From the NCBI GenBank assembly GCA_026390555.1, contig JAPLFS010000055.1, positions 1-53,504 of the forward strand: a stretch of DNA of 53,504 bases. Direction: 5' to 3'. The translations under genes were made by a program, and so were the position numbers. The stretch is from Pseudomonadota bacterium (GTDB taxonomy: Bacteria; Bdellovibrionota_C; UBA2361; OMII01). The notes below the pieces were generated by a model. That model ran no database searches, was not told where the DNA came from, and saw only the letters and a program-made list of their open reading frames with translations. Shown here in pieces: positions 17,501-25,407 of the stretch (its first letter is position 1; every line of letters starts with the position of its first letter).

Positions 17501-17840
17501 TGCGATGCAGGATATTGCGGGGGACGATAGGTATACGACCAACGATCACCGTGGTAAGGCCTTCTCACGCTACTTTTTCACGCACGGGGTATTCCTGCAG
17601 GGCTCCTCGACATACCGCTACCAGCGCGAGAATAGCTACGACCAGGGGGGCTCGAATAGCGATAACGCGATGTTATTCGGGGCCGGTATCGGGTATAGGC
17701 TTCCAACCAGGGGCGGTATTTTACTGCTAGATGTGCAGAACATCTTTGGGGAGAATATAGATATTAATCAGGCTTCATACTTTAATGAGCCTGTATTTAG
17801 CGAACCAACCGTAGCGTTAACGGCTAATTTCAACTTCTAA
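14505..17840 (+). CDS. FecR-domain, TPR and outer-membrane-barrel fusion protein
   Basis: An 1111-residue exported protein. Signal peptide RIILAAIIICAVTVTPQGAVA is followed by a FecR domain (about 25-170; 'GDEVRVGEPGRIAMELTDGS' and TEHVTAAIRGTEFSV are landmarks), then about eight tetratricopeptide-type repeats (215-520, including AEAIYGFVLLGDRSFDQAER and ARKDFERATVLEP). The last 550 residues are rich in alternating hydrophobic strands and end in TANFNF, the terminal phenylalanine typical of outer-membrane barrels. It begins with GTG at 14505. The fusion would place a periplasmic FecR/TPR sensor directly on a barrel. It is divergent from the CHASE2 cyclase across 133 bp, so the two genes probably share a regulatory region. 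Confidence 0.75.
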   Translation: MNRIILAAIIICAVTVTPQGAVAQESVAKVFSLQGSATIVRNGALLPVSEGFAIISGDEVRVGEPGRIAMELTDGSYVRLPSGSMMRFPEKGDSLNLLEGALQFFSHSEHHPEVITEHVTAAIRGTEFSVTTDKNQTAISMVSGSLDGVSPMGRAALAAGQGARFARNKPPELFTIISSQHSVQWSLFVPFLPSTEPGALPEPGQKVVKSKDPCAPDNVQRGRMLVSSGDPEGGAALLESCVASYSSTPAHALATASLALVRLAQGDKNAAEGLSSRAILATPDSATARLARSFVLQERGDLEGALALIKGGATLNDDNLRAREAELQFMFGNVSAAKQLLEGIPDRSWYAEAIYGFVLLGDRSFDQAERAFKRAIQAEPGAALPHAGLGIVSFNKGELAEARKDFERATVLEPARAMYRSYLAKDYFEDNNYSAANPEYERAIQLDPNDPTPYLYRSFMRVAENNLIGALDDLGKVRELSDKRDVYRSSFLLDQDSAVQAASIGRVYQQLGFKERGRVEAVTALTDNYQNASAHRLLSETQEDLFAADTILSERRMANLFAPLSINVVDSIGTGVSLNEYSQLLERDGWRTAVNSFYDSQNDTMKSGVLSAYKNENMVLGLSADGVGRNGITEDPRASAGNIGFSLQSQPSWSERFLLEGRGIITNESDSFESRNALNGHLSAAWLHRFSATTTAILNSTYDRERAQRHLPINPSNPEAQDNYLVTTIFDNISETTNELLQSDKRDNRYETNVVNEAQLISDHGDVSSILTYRNTATDIDAYDQTSTQLEFADGTSLDIPLESAGPVNLNGNSVSYLGDLTIQDGLHLNFGGEFESIEFAQDPRLPPYIPNSLSQSLWSPKAGIVYKPDQTLIFRTGYGESLGKGTNTDLTSIEPTLIGGITQRYNDLPGTKAQTFGVGLDLHPRKSTFYGAEWTKRWLDLLQQDTEYDITIDFDTSVITRGVSAGDPYSTTSGQDFVSAYIYEVLSEHLVAGLDYRFAMQDIAGDDRYTTNDHRGKAFSRYFFTHGVFLQGSSTYRYQRENSYDQGGSNSDNAMLFGAGIGYRLPTRGGILLLDVQNIFGENIDINQASYFNEPVFSEPTVALTANFNF

Positions 17841-17869
17841 CAATCTGTACCTGCCTGACAAAGGATAGC

Positions 17870-18886
17870 ATGGCGATCGATCTCGATATCCCTACCGGGA
17901 GTAGTGTGCTTGTGACCGGAGCTTCTGGGTATACCGGACAGGTGTTGACCCGTAAGCTTGTAGCGCTCGGTTTTCGGGTGCGCGCCGTTGCGCGTACTAA
18001 CTCAAACCTTAAGCCGCTAGAGGATCTACCGATTGAGTGGATACGGGGTGAGGTCTACGATCCTCAGGTCACCGAGCAAGCGGTAGCGGGCGTTGAGTAC
18101 CTCTTTCACGTCGCTGCGGCTTACAGAGAGGCTAAGATCTCGGATGAAACCTACTACAAGGTGCACGTAGAGAGCACGAAGCTCTTGGCGCAGGCTCTTA
18201 ATGGCTCGCCAAACTTTAAAAGGTTCGTGCACGTTTCAACTGTTGGGGTGCATGGTCATATCGAGGAGCCTCCGGCGGATGAATCGTATCGTTTCGATCC
18301 TGGCGATATCTATCAACGCACCAAAGCTGAAGGGGAGCTCTGGATAGCGGAGTATGCGCGCAGTACCGGATTGCCTATAACTATAGTTCGACCGGCTGCG
18401 ATCTACGGCCCAGGTGACAGACGGCTTCTAAAGCTCTTTAAACTCGCAGGCAAGCCGATATTCCCACTCTTTGGCGCGAAACAGGGGTTCTATCACCTGA
18501 TTCATGTAGAGGATCTGACGGATATCTTTATTACTGCGGCGCTGCATCCAGAAGCCCTTGGCCAAGCCTTTATCGCCGGTAATCCGAGTCCTACTCGACT
18601 AGAAGATATAGTGCGTACGATAGCATCGGAGCTTAATAATAAGCGCCTCTGCTTTCTTAGGCTACCAGCCTGGCCCCTTTTTCTAGCAGCCGATCTATGC
18701 GAGGCGCTCTGCAAGCCGTTTGGAATCGAGCCCCCGCTTTATCGTCGTCGTGTTGCCTTTTTTACCAAGGACCGAGCCTTCGACACCTCTAAGCTTCAGA
18801 AGCGCCTCGGCTATCGCTACACCGTTGATGTTGAAGCGGGGCTACGAAATACCTCGCGGTGGTACCGTGAGCAGGGCTGGTTATAG
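17870..18886 (+). CDS. NAD(P)-dependent epimerase/dehydratase (extended SDR)
   Basis: A 338-residue extended short-chain dehydrogenase/reductase. The dinucleotide-binding loop is GASGYTG (residues 17-23); later VRAVARTNSN, FHVAAAYREAK and HVSTVGVHG follow the usual SDR order, and the active-site YxxxK is YQRTK near residue 150. Downstream RPAAIYGPGDRR and FYHLIHVEDLTD resemble 3-beta-hydroxysteroid dehydrogenase/isomerase-like and sugar-nucleotide epimerase proteins; the exact substrate cannot be read from sequence. It starts at ATG 17870, 30 bp after the barrel gene. Confidence 0.8.
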   Translation: MAIDLDIPTGSSVLVTGASGYTGQVLTRKLVALGFRVRAVARTNSNLKPLEDLPIEWIRGEVYDPQVTEQAVAGVEYLFHVAAAYREAKISDETYYKVHVESTKLLAQALNGSPNFKRFVHVSTVGVHGHIEEPPADESYRFDPGDIYQRTKAEGELWIAEYARSTGLPITIVRPAAIYGPGDRRLLKLFKLAGKPIFPLFGAKQGFYHLIHVEDLTDIFITAALHPEALGQAFIAGNPSPTRLEDIVRTIASELNNKRLCFLRLPAWPLFLAADLCEALCKPFGIEPPLYRRRVAFFTKDRAFDTSKLQKRLGYRYTVDVEAGLRNTSRWYREQGWL

Positions 18887-18997
18887 CTCGCAACACCCCG
18901 TTCTTTAAGCTACTTATACTAAAGGCATCCTTTTTCCTCCTAAAGATCTCCTATAGGTATCCGATATAAGGAGAGTTGGTATATAGGGAGGAGATTA

Positions 18998-20284
18998 ATG
19001 CCCATTTCATTTTTCCTAAGTGTGGCTCTATTTGGCGCCCTTATCGGCGCAACCATAATGTGGCTTGTGATGCGCATGAAGCAAGTGGCGCAGGAGGCCT
19101 GCCTTACCGAGCGTCTTGCGCAACAGGAGCTGCGCTACCAGGAGCAGCTAGCGATATTTCAGGACGCCGAGGACAAACTAAGCGATTCCTTTAAAGCGCT
19201 CTCCGCCGAGGCTCTTAAAACCAACTCAGAGCAGTTCACAAGACAGTTTGGGGATACGGCGCGTGCGCTTTTAGAGCAGCTTGGTGGCTCCTCTAAGGCG
19301 CAGGTCGACACGGGCCATAAACTACTCGAGACGATCGGCAGATCTATCGCTGACAAGATTATTGAAGTCGATAGAAGTGTTAAGGAGATCCACAAAAACA
19401 GGATCTCAACCGATGCCCAGCTGCAGAAGCAACTAGAGAGCATCAGCAGCACTAGCGAGCGGGTTGGAAGCGAGACCGCAAAGCTCCATAATATACTGAC
19501 TAACTCAAGGGTGCAGGGGGTCTGGGGACAGAACGAGCTGCGCAGCGTAGTTGAGAACGCCGGCATGCTGGAGCACTCTGATTTTTTTGAGCAAGAAACG
19601 GTCAGTGGCCTTGATGGTCAATACCGTCCAGATCTACGGGTCAGGCTTCCAAATGGCTTTAACGTTATTATAGACGCCAAGGCCCCGATGCAAGCCTACT
19701 ACGATGCTGCAACGGCCACCGATGCGCAGCTTCGTAAGAGCAAGCTCAAGGAGCACGCTGCGGCTGTTAAGGCTCACATTAGGGAGATGGCGCGCAGGAA
19801 CTATCCTGCGATAGCGGCCTTTGCGCCCGCCCTGGAGTACACCGTTATCTTTCTTCCGAGTGAGAGTCTTTTCTTTGGGGCGTTAGAGGGCGGCGATGAC
19901 CTGCTACGCTTTGCAGAGCAACATAAGGTGGTAATTACAACCCCACTAAGCTTAATGGCCTTTCTGCGCGCGGTTGCCTGTGGCTGGACCCAGGTTGCGG
20001 TACAGGAGAACGCCCAGGAGATTCAACGGCTCGGCCAGGAGCTACATAAGCGCATAGGGCGCTTTATGGCGGGCTTTGCTAGGGTCGGAAGGGGGTTGGA
20101 TACGGTCGTTAAAAGTTATAACGACACGGTCGGTATGCGCCGCAACCTAGACAGCTCCTTAAATCGATTTCAGGAGCTCGGTGCTGGGGATGGAAGCCTA
20201 CTAGAGGCGGGCGCGGATATCCCAAGCGATGTGCGCATCTTTGAAGTGGAAGAGGAGTCCTTACGCGAGCTCCTCGGCCCCTAA
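18998..20284 (+). CDS. rmuC: RmuC family protein (DNA recombination)
   Basis: A 428-residue RmuC homologue: N-terminal membrane anchor (FFLSVALFGALIGATIMWLV), a coiled coil (about 35-160) and a restriction-endonuclease-like core. The core shows RVQGVWGQNELRSVVENAGM, then the acidic RPDLRVRLPNG and IIDAKAPM, the PD-(D/E)xK-type signature. RmuC limits inversions between short inverted repeats in E. coli; its biochemical activity is unsettled. It is preceded by GGGAGGAG at about 18986. The downstream gene converges with a 36-bp gap. Confidence 0.9.
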   Translation: MPISFFLSVALFGALIGATIMWLVMRMKQVAQEACLTERLAQQELRYQEQLAIFQDAEDKLSDSFKALSAEALKTNSEQFTRQFGDTARALLEQLGGSSKAQVDTGHKLLETIGRSIADKIIEVDRSVKEIHKNRISTDAQLQKQLESISSTSERVGSETAKLHNILTNSRVQGVWGQNELRSVVENAGMLEHSDFFEQETVSGLDGQYRPDLRVRLPNGFNVIIDAKAPMQAYYDAATATDAQLRKSKLKEHAAAVKAHIREMARRNYPAIAAFAPALEYTVIFLPSESLFFGALEGGDDLLRFAEQHKVVITTPLSLMAFLRAVACGWTQVAVQENAQEIQRLGQELHKRIGRFMAGFARVGRGLDTVVKSYNDTVGMRRNLDSSLNRFQELGAGDGSLLEAGADIPSDVRIFEVEEESLRELLGP

Positions 20285-20320
20285 TAGTATAGCGCCAACT
20301 CAGCAGCTCTACAGCTTTCG

Positions 20321-22351
20321 CTACGGCAACTTACGCACAATATCCTCAAGATCCGTCAGATCTAGATATTCACGGAGATTCTTATAGTGCACTTTGCGCG
20401 CAGTTAGATCGAGCCCCATATCCTCATAGTGCAGGAGCGTCCTTTTAATATCCTTTACCTTTTGCTCAACAACCCCATAAGGCTCTCTGTAGCCTACAAC
20501 TGTACGTTCTGGAAAGAGCTCTCGGGCCTCAACCACCTTAGCAAGCTCCCTAGCAACCTTAACAAGCTCTTTGAGGGGAACGGTCTGATGCTCTATCGTT
20601 CGCCTACGCAGCACCTCAAAGGCTGCGTTGGTCTGTTGTAGCTTACAGACAACTACCATCTTAACGATGGCGTCCCTTACTCCAGTACGAGTTTGGTTCA
20701 CTATTGCCGTATGCAGCTCTTTGCTACAGCTACGCAGCTTCTCTGCAAACGCAATAAAGGGCCTGATCTTGATATTCGATGATAGAGATACAAAACCAAG
20801 GTTCATGCGACCGATAAGTTTATTGGCCTCCTTCGTTCGCTGCTCCCTTGAGAGTCCGCCTTGAGTAAAATAGTACTCATAATCGCGAAGTATCGCCGGA
20901 GTATCCAAGAGATCCATCTGCACTTTCTGGAATCGCTCCTCATGTTCCTTGATAGACCTGTTCAGAACTAGGCGATCGGCTTCGTTCCACTGCCCCTTCT
21001 GCGGAATCTCCCCTGAGCGAAGATCTAAGCGCGTAAACGCTGCAACCATTTGGGTAAGAATTGGGGCTATATTTTTAATAACTAGATCTGGATTTCTAGG
21101 CGTGATCGCGAGCTGCTCTTCGATCTTGAGAAGGAATTTAAACGCCTCACTCTTGGCTACGTTTGAATCTGCAGCGAGCTTTTCGTGAGTTTCTGCCGCA
21201 AGCTTACACAGTAGACCGTGCAGGTGTTGACGATGCTCGATGCTCGTAGCGGGTTTCCATTCAGAGTTGATGCGCTGATTGAGATCCTTCCATTCAATCG
21301 TGAGTTTGGCCAGCTCACTTATCTCAGCATCGTGGCCCTCTCGCTGATAGTGCGTCTTGCGTAGTAGGCTGTAAGCAGAGGCGTGGAAGTGTACGACACG
21401 TTGCAGGGGTAGGAACTCGCCACGTTTTTGGGCCCTCAATGCGGCGTGAGAGGAACCAGAAACATCCTCTCGCACATAAAGAAGTGACCCGATAAGATCT
21501 GACCGTATCGGATCGAGCGCTACTACATATGGATCAACGGCTGCCGCTGGAGCACCGTAAAAACTTAGCACCGCGTCAGTATGCGGCTTGACGATCATAA
21601 TTCTACCGCTTTTAGAATCTATTTTTTCGGTCGACTCCCAAAGCGCCTTTAGCCCATTAACAACCTTAAGCGCCCCCTTGGTCTGCAGGACCTCAAGCTG
21701 AGTAATACGCTCCTCTGGCCACTGAACGAGTCCAAGATCCGAGAGTAATTTGCTCGGCATACTATCGGGACTAACAAGACAAGGCGCCAGATTGCATGTA
21801 TTTAAGCTGCGAGGAATAGATTCACTCCTGAGCATCGGCACCGTAAAGTTCATCGGATCGCAGAATAACTCCTGGAAGCTCTTAAACCTCGACCTTTGGA
21901 GGTCCTCCCACAAGTCATTACGTATAGTAGCCAGATCCTTGGGGGTAATATTTCCAATACTTGGAAGCAACGGCGCGCTCATTGTCGCCGCACTAGAGTG
22001 CTCCTGGCTCGCCTCGGAGAAGAACTGTACTAGCTTCTGACGCACAGCCTCTGAAATTCGAAACCCCGATGAGCCTGGACATAGCGCTTCAGCACGCAGC
22101 ATAAGGTGGAGATCCCGCATACGTATAAAGTTCGCCGTCCAGTCAGATCGCCCCTCGGTTACGCGGTCATAGAACTCTCGTTGTGTATGTGTAGATGCCA
22201 GCTCCTCAATCTGTTGACGATCCGTCAGTAGGCTTTCAAAACGCTCTATACGAGCAGGACGAGAGGGCCCATCAAGCAATTTGCCGCGTACGAGAGCATT
22301 ATAATTAGCGTCACGAAGATCATTACAGCTTTTGTCTTGAGGTATAGGCAT
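20321..22351 (-). CDS. Hypothetical 676-aa protein
   Basis: I do not recognise this protein. It starts MPIPQDKSCNDLRDANYNALVRGKL (in two parts), has no signal or membrane segment, and is largely helical. The C-terminal half (about 430-676) is full of charged heptad-like helices (DRLVLNRSIKEHEERFQKVQ and VKVARELAKVVEARELFPER). A middle stretch, FYGAPAAAVDPYVVALDPIRSD, might be a small alpha/beta core. The frame is long and clean with codon use like its neighbours. It diverges from the SF1 helicase gene across 168 bp that carry inverted repeats. Confidence 0.55.
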   Translation of the reverse strand: MPIPQDKSCNDLRDANYNALVRGKLLDGPSRPARIERFESLLTDRQQIEELASTHTQREFYDRVTEGRSDWTANFIRMRDLHLMLRAEALCPGSSGFRISEAVRQKLVQFFSEASQEHSSAATMSAPLLPSIGNITPKDLATIRNDLWEDLQRSRFKSFQELFCDPMNFTVPMLRSESIPRSLNTCNLAPCLVSPDSMPSKLLSDLGLVQWPEERITQLEVLQTKGALKVVNGLKALWESTEKIDSKSGRIMIVKPHTDAVLSFYGAPAAAVDPYVVALDPIRSDLIGSLLYVREDVSGSSHAALRAQKRGEFLPLQRVVHFHASAYSLLRKTHYQREGHDAEISELAKLTIEWKDLNQRINSEWKPATSIEHRQHLHGLLCKLAAETHEKLAADSNVAKSEAFKFLLKIEEQLAITPRNPDLVIKNIAPILTQMVAAFTRLDLRSGEIPQKGQWNEADRLVLNRSIKEHEERFQKVQMDLLDTPAILRDYEYYFTQGGLSREQRTKEANKLIGRMNLGFVSLSSNIKIRPFIAFAEKLRSCSKELHTAIVNQTRTGVRDAIVKMVVVCKLQQTNAAFEVLRRRTIEHQTVPLKELVKVARELAKVVEARELFPERTVVGYREPYGVVEQKVKDIKRTLLHYEDMGLDLTARKVHYKNLREYLDLTDLEDIVRKLP

Positions 22352-22372
22352 ACGCCAATATTTAGCCCTTTC

Positions 22373-22428
22373 AACACCTTAGTCAAATAAAAGAGGTGTC
22401 TCGAATGCCCTAAAGGTGTTCCCTTTAG
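22373..22428. promoter_or_regulatory. Inverted repeats between divergent genes (possible operator)
   Basis: AACACCTT (22373-22380) and AAGGTGTT (22413-22420) are perfect inverted octamers, and a third related AGGTGT lies between them (about 22394-22399). The right copy is also part of a stem CTAAAGG-TGTTC-CCTTTAG (22410-22428). The site sits between the divergent 676-aa and helicase genes, where an operator would be expected. No known regulator site is recognised. Confidence 0.3.
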
Positions 22429-22519
22429 CTTCCAGTAGTTAGCCAGTTCGGATCTGCCTGGATCTGCCTAATTGGCTTTCTATGGGGATGAACTTTCCCC
22501 CTACCATAAGAGTAACTTC

Positions 22520-24859
22520 ATGCTACAGTTGACCACAATGACTGATCAGCCTACGTCAGATCCGATTGCGCGCTTTGTTGATGCGTGCGAGGTCGAGGGC
22601 AGGGAGCATGCCCTTACAGGCCGCGAGTACAGACTATCTGGTGGTATCCGGGTAGGGGGTAACGCGGATCGATGCTCCGATCCCCTCGATCTATACTCCG
22701 TTCCCCTCGGGCGATACTCTGATTCCCCAGGTAGATTTCTGTATCGCTTCGATCTATTGCGCAAGATTCCACTTAAGGACGACTCTAACTTTACGATCTC
22801 AGTCGAGGGGAGATCTATTGATGGCTCAATTGTAGCGCAACAGGATAGGGCTGTAACGATAGCCCTTACAAGCGACTGCGGCGCTACGATTGAAACCGCG
22901 CTATTAACGATTAGCAGCGCCGATCTCATTCATGCTCTATCACAGAGACTCTCCGCACTGCGAGGAGCCGAACCGAGTGCGCACTTTAACTCACACCTGG
23001 CACACCGGGTGCTTAATATCTCACAGCTCTCAACGGCTCCGCTTCAAGATGCCCTTACTCCCCCGAGCGATCTGACAGAGGAGCAACGTGCTGCACTTGA
23101 AGGGATGACGGCCCATGAGATTTCGTACCTATGGGGACCTCCTGGCACGGGTAAGACCACAACGCTCGCCGCGACTGTATACAAGTTATTTGCCGAAAAT
23201 ATGCGGGTCCTGCTGGTTTCCAACACCAATCAGGCGGTGGATGGCATCCTTGAGGCGCTCTGTAAAAGGGTCTCAGGCAAAGCCAAGCTCGCCGTACCCG
23301 AGGGAAGCATCCTTCGTGTTGGCCCGATAGTTAGTGACACTCTAGCAACGAACTACGGAGAGCAGATTGAACTCGACTCGGTGCTGCGCCGCAACGAGAA
23401 GAAAACCGTTGAAAGACTTGTACCACTTAAGAACGATCGCGATGCACTCAAAGCCTCTATCTCGCAGCTAGAGACGGGTAAAACGCTGGCGCGTTCGCAG
23501 GCTGGTCTGAGGGAGAAGCTCTCCCAGATCGAGGCTCGCCGTCGAGCTCTGCGTCCAGGGCTTTTTGCCTCCATTCGTCGAATATTTTTTGCAAATGGTC
23601 TATCAAAGCCTGTCGTAGTAGACGAAACAGAGGATCTGGATAGTGAGATAAAGCTTATTTATTCCGGGCTAACTAAGATCACTGAATCCCTTAAGCAGAT
23701 AGACCTTACGTCGCTCGAGGCAGATCTGGCCGAATCAAAGACTCGCTATCAAGAGCTTGGTGAGGCGATCGGTGGTCTTGAGGAGTTGCAACGTGAGATG
23801 AGAGCTAGCGTTCTTTCGCGCGCTAGGGTAGTGGCAACCTCAGCAACCAGGGCATTTCTACAACCCCAACAACTAACTGATTTCGATGTTGTAGTTATCG
23901 ATGAAGCTTCCATGCTGCCACTTCCGGTGGTGTTTCTATTGGCGGGCATTGCGCGCCGTCAGGTTATCATTGCAGGAGATTTTCGGCAGTTGCCTCCGAT
24001 AGCTCTCTCATCATTGCCGGTTGTAAAGCAGTGGTACAGTAAGGATATCTTCGAGGCTGCTGGAATAGTCGATCTAGTTGAAGCGGGGGGGCAGCACGCA
24101 TGCCTCTTCACCCTAAGCACACAGTTTCGTAGTAAGCCGGAGATCGTAAGCCTGATTAACGGACATTTCTACGCAGGCAAGCTCTTAACTCAGTACAGCG
24201 GGGGTGAGCCTGTCGTCTATTCAGACCCATTAGCTGTGCTCAATACCCAGGCCGTAGTAATCGTTGATTCAAGCTCGCTCTCGCCGCTTGGGCAGAGCAC
24301 TGCTAAATCGAAAGCGAATCTGCTGCATGCTTTACTTGTGCGCTCGATCGTAAAACAGCTACAGATCTGTTCTAGCCCTCAAATCCAGGATCAGCTCGGC
24401 GTTATCGCGCCTTATCGTCCGCAGGTTGATCTGATTCAGGATCTCCTTTCTGAGGAGCAGCTCAGCTCGGTAGCTGTTGGAACGGTGCACCGTTTTCAGG
24501 GGGATGAGCGCAAAATTATTATCCTTGACCTGACGGAGAGTCCACCCCACCGCTTAGGCGGGTTTTTAGCGGCGACCTCACCCCGCGAAACGGGCGCCAA
24601 GTTGCTTAATGTAGCGTTAACGCGGGCAAAGGAGCAGCTCCTAATCGTTGCCAACCTCGATCATCTTAGGGCTTATCTGCATGACCACCATATTCTCAAA
24701 CAGATTATAGCTGATATAGAGGCCCGAGCAGCGGTGGTTAGTGCGAACCTCTTCTTGGATCTTGCTACTAGTGTTAATAATAATCTGGCGCCGCAGCTCT
24801 CGGAGCTCTCACAGACCTCGCAGGTCTCGCAGACCGGGGCGCGCGACGAACAGCGCTGA
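22520..24859 (+). CDS. SF1 DNA/RNA helicase (DNA2/IGHMBP2-like)
   Basis: A superfamily 1B-type helicase of about 779 residues (start chosen at the ATG at 22520; TTG 22472 and ATG 22538 are alternatives, none with a strong ribosome site). Motifs in order: Walker A GPPGTGKTTT (about 205), Q-like and Ia region LLVSNTNQAVDG, Walker B VVIDEAS (about 458), GDFRQLPPI, STQFRSKPEI, VGTVHRFQGDERKI and LLNVALTRAKEQLLIV. Between Walker A and B is a coiled insert (340-430) with RARRRALRPGLF-like basic sequence. It shares one base with the downstream PLD-like gene. Acts on nucleic acids; the in vivo role (repair, RNA handling or defence) is unknown. Confidence 0.85.
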   Translation: MLQLTTMTDQPTSDPIARFVDACEVEGREHALTGREYRLSGGIRVGGNADRCSDPLDLYSVPLGRYSDSPGRFLYRFDLLRKIPLKDDSNFTISVEGRSIDGSIVAQQDRAVTIALTSDCGATIETALLTISSADLIHALSQRLSALRGAEPSAHFNSHLAHRVLNISQLSTAPLQDALTPPSDLTEEQRAALEGMTAHEISYLWGPPGTGKTTTLAATVYKLFAENMRVLLVSNTNQAVDGILEALCKRVSGKAKLAVPEGSILRVGPIVSDTLATNYGEQIELDSVLRRNEKKTVERLVPLKNDRDALKASISQLETGKTLARSQAGLREKLSQIEARRRALRPGLFASIRRIFFANGLSKPVVVDETEDLDSEIKLIYSGLTKITESLKQIDLTSLEADLAESKTRYQELGEAIGGLEELQREMRASVLSRARVVATSATRAFLQPQQLTDFDVVVIDEASMLPLPVVFLLAGIARRQVIIAGDFRQLPPIALSSLPVVKQWYSKDIFEAAGIVDLVEAGGQHACLFTLSTQFRSKPEIVSLINGHFYAGKLLTQYSGGEPVVYSDPLAVLNTQAVVIVDSSSLSPLGQSTAKSKANLLHALLVRSIVKQLQICSSPQIQDQLGVIAPYRPQVDLIQDLLSEEQLSSVAVGTVHRFQGDERKIIILDLTESPPHRLGGFLAATSPRETGAKLLNVALTRAKEQLLIVANLDHLRAYLHDHHILKQIIADIEARAAVVSANLFLDLATSVNNNLAPQLSELSQTSQVSQTGARDEQR

Positions 24860-25245
24860 TGGTATCGCCGCGAATCTCTAAATCACTAGTGAAGATAATC
24901 ACAACGTTATTGGCGAACCGCCCAACTAGACTTGAGCTTGAGATCGTTGTGCCGCCGTTTAGTGCTGAGGTGGCGGAGTCCCTTGATGATTACAACTCAT
25001 CACTTGAGATGTTTTCTAAGCTTGGTTGCCAGATCTCAGAACGTCACAACCTGAAATCTGGTCTAGTGATTGTAGATGATTCTGTAGCCTGGTTTGGCAC
25101 TCTTCGTCCGCTAGCCTGTCTTGATAGCGACATAGGAACCATGACCCGCTGTACTAGCCTGGTTGCGGTGCAGGCGTTGCGTAAGTTTATAATTCCCCCT
25201 GCAACAAGCAACACTACCTCGCCGCTAGGCGTTGTTAACGGCTAA
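24859..25245 (+). CDS. Phospholipase-D-like domain protein, helicase-coupled
   Basis: A 128-residue protein overlapping the helicase stop by one base (TGATG). Its middle, HNLKSGLVIVDDSVAWFGTLRPL (positions about 62-84), resembles the second half of the PLD/HKD fold, where 'H.K....D....fGS.N' is expected and often sits at the C-terminus of DNA2-type helicases as a nuclease. Here the spacing is H-x-x-K and the asparagine is replaced by arginine, so catalysis is doubtful. The simplest reading is that an ancestral helicase-PLD fusion is split into two coupled genes, with a degenerate PLD domain. Confidence 0.5.
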   Translation: MVSPRISKSLVKIITTLLANRPTRLELEIVVPPFSAEVAESLDDYNSSLEMFSKLGCQISERHNLKSGLVIVDDSVAWFGTLRPLACLDSDIGTMTRCTSLVAVQALRKFIIPPATSNTTSPLGVVNG

Positions 25246-25309
25246 CCACCCACTATAGATAAACATTGTCTGTTCAGCTAGTTAACAAGTAGGTAGAGAA
25301 TTAAATCAA

Positions 25310-25376
25310 TTGCTAAACGTATTCTAATAGTAAAAGTAGGGTGCTAAACGTGCCTAATAACACCCATTGGTATAGT
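25310..25376 (+). promoter_or_regulatory. Direct repeats and possible -10 upstream of fabH-like gene
   Basis: Two 19-20-bp direct repeats, TTGCTAAACGTATTCTAATA (25310-25329) and GTGCTAAACGTGCCTAATA (25341-25359), lie 31 bp apart, close to three helical turns. TATAGT at 25371-25376 is a plausible -10, 32 bp before the ATG at 25408. An A+T-rich spacer separates this gene from the helicase operon. This is the layout of a repeated operator; the cognate regulator is unknown. Confidence 0.35.
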
Positions 25377-25407
25377 ATCGGGTACTTAGTAAGGAAGGGC
25401 AGTTTAG

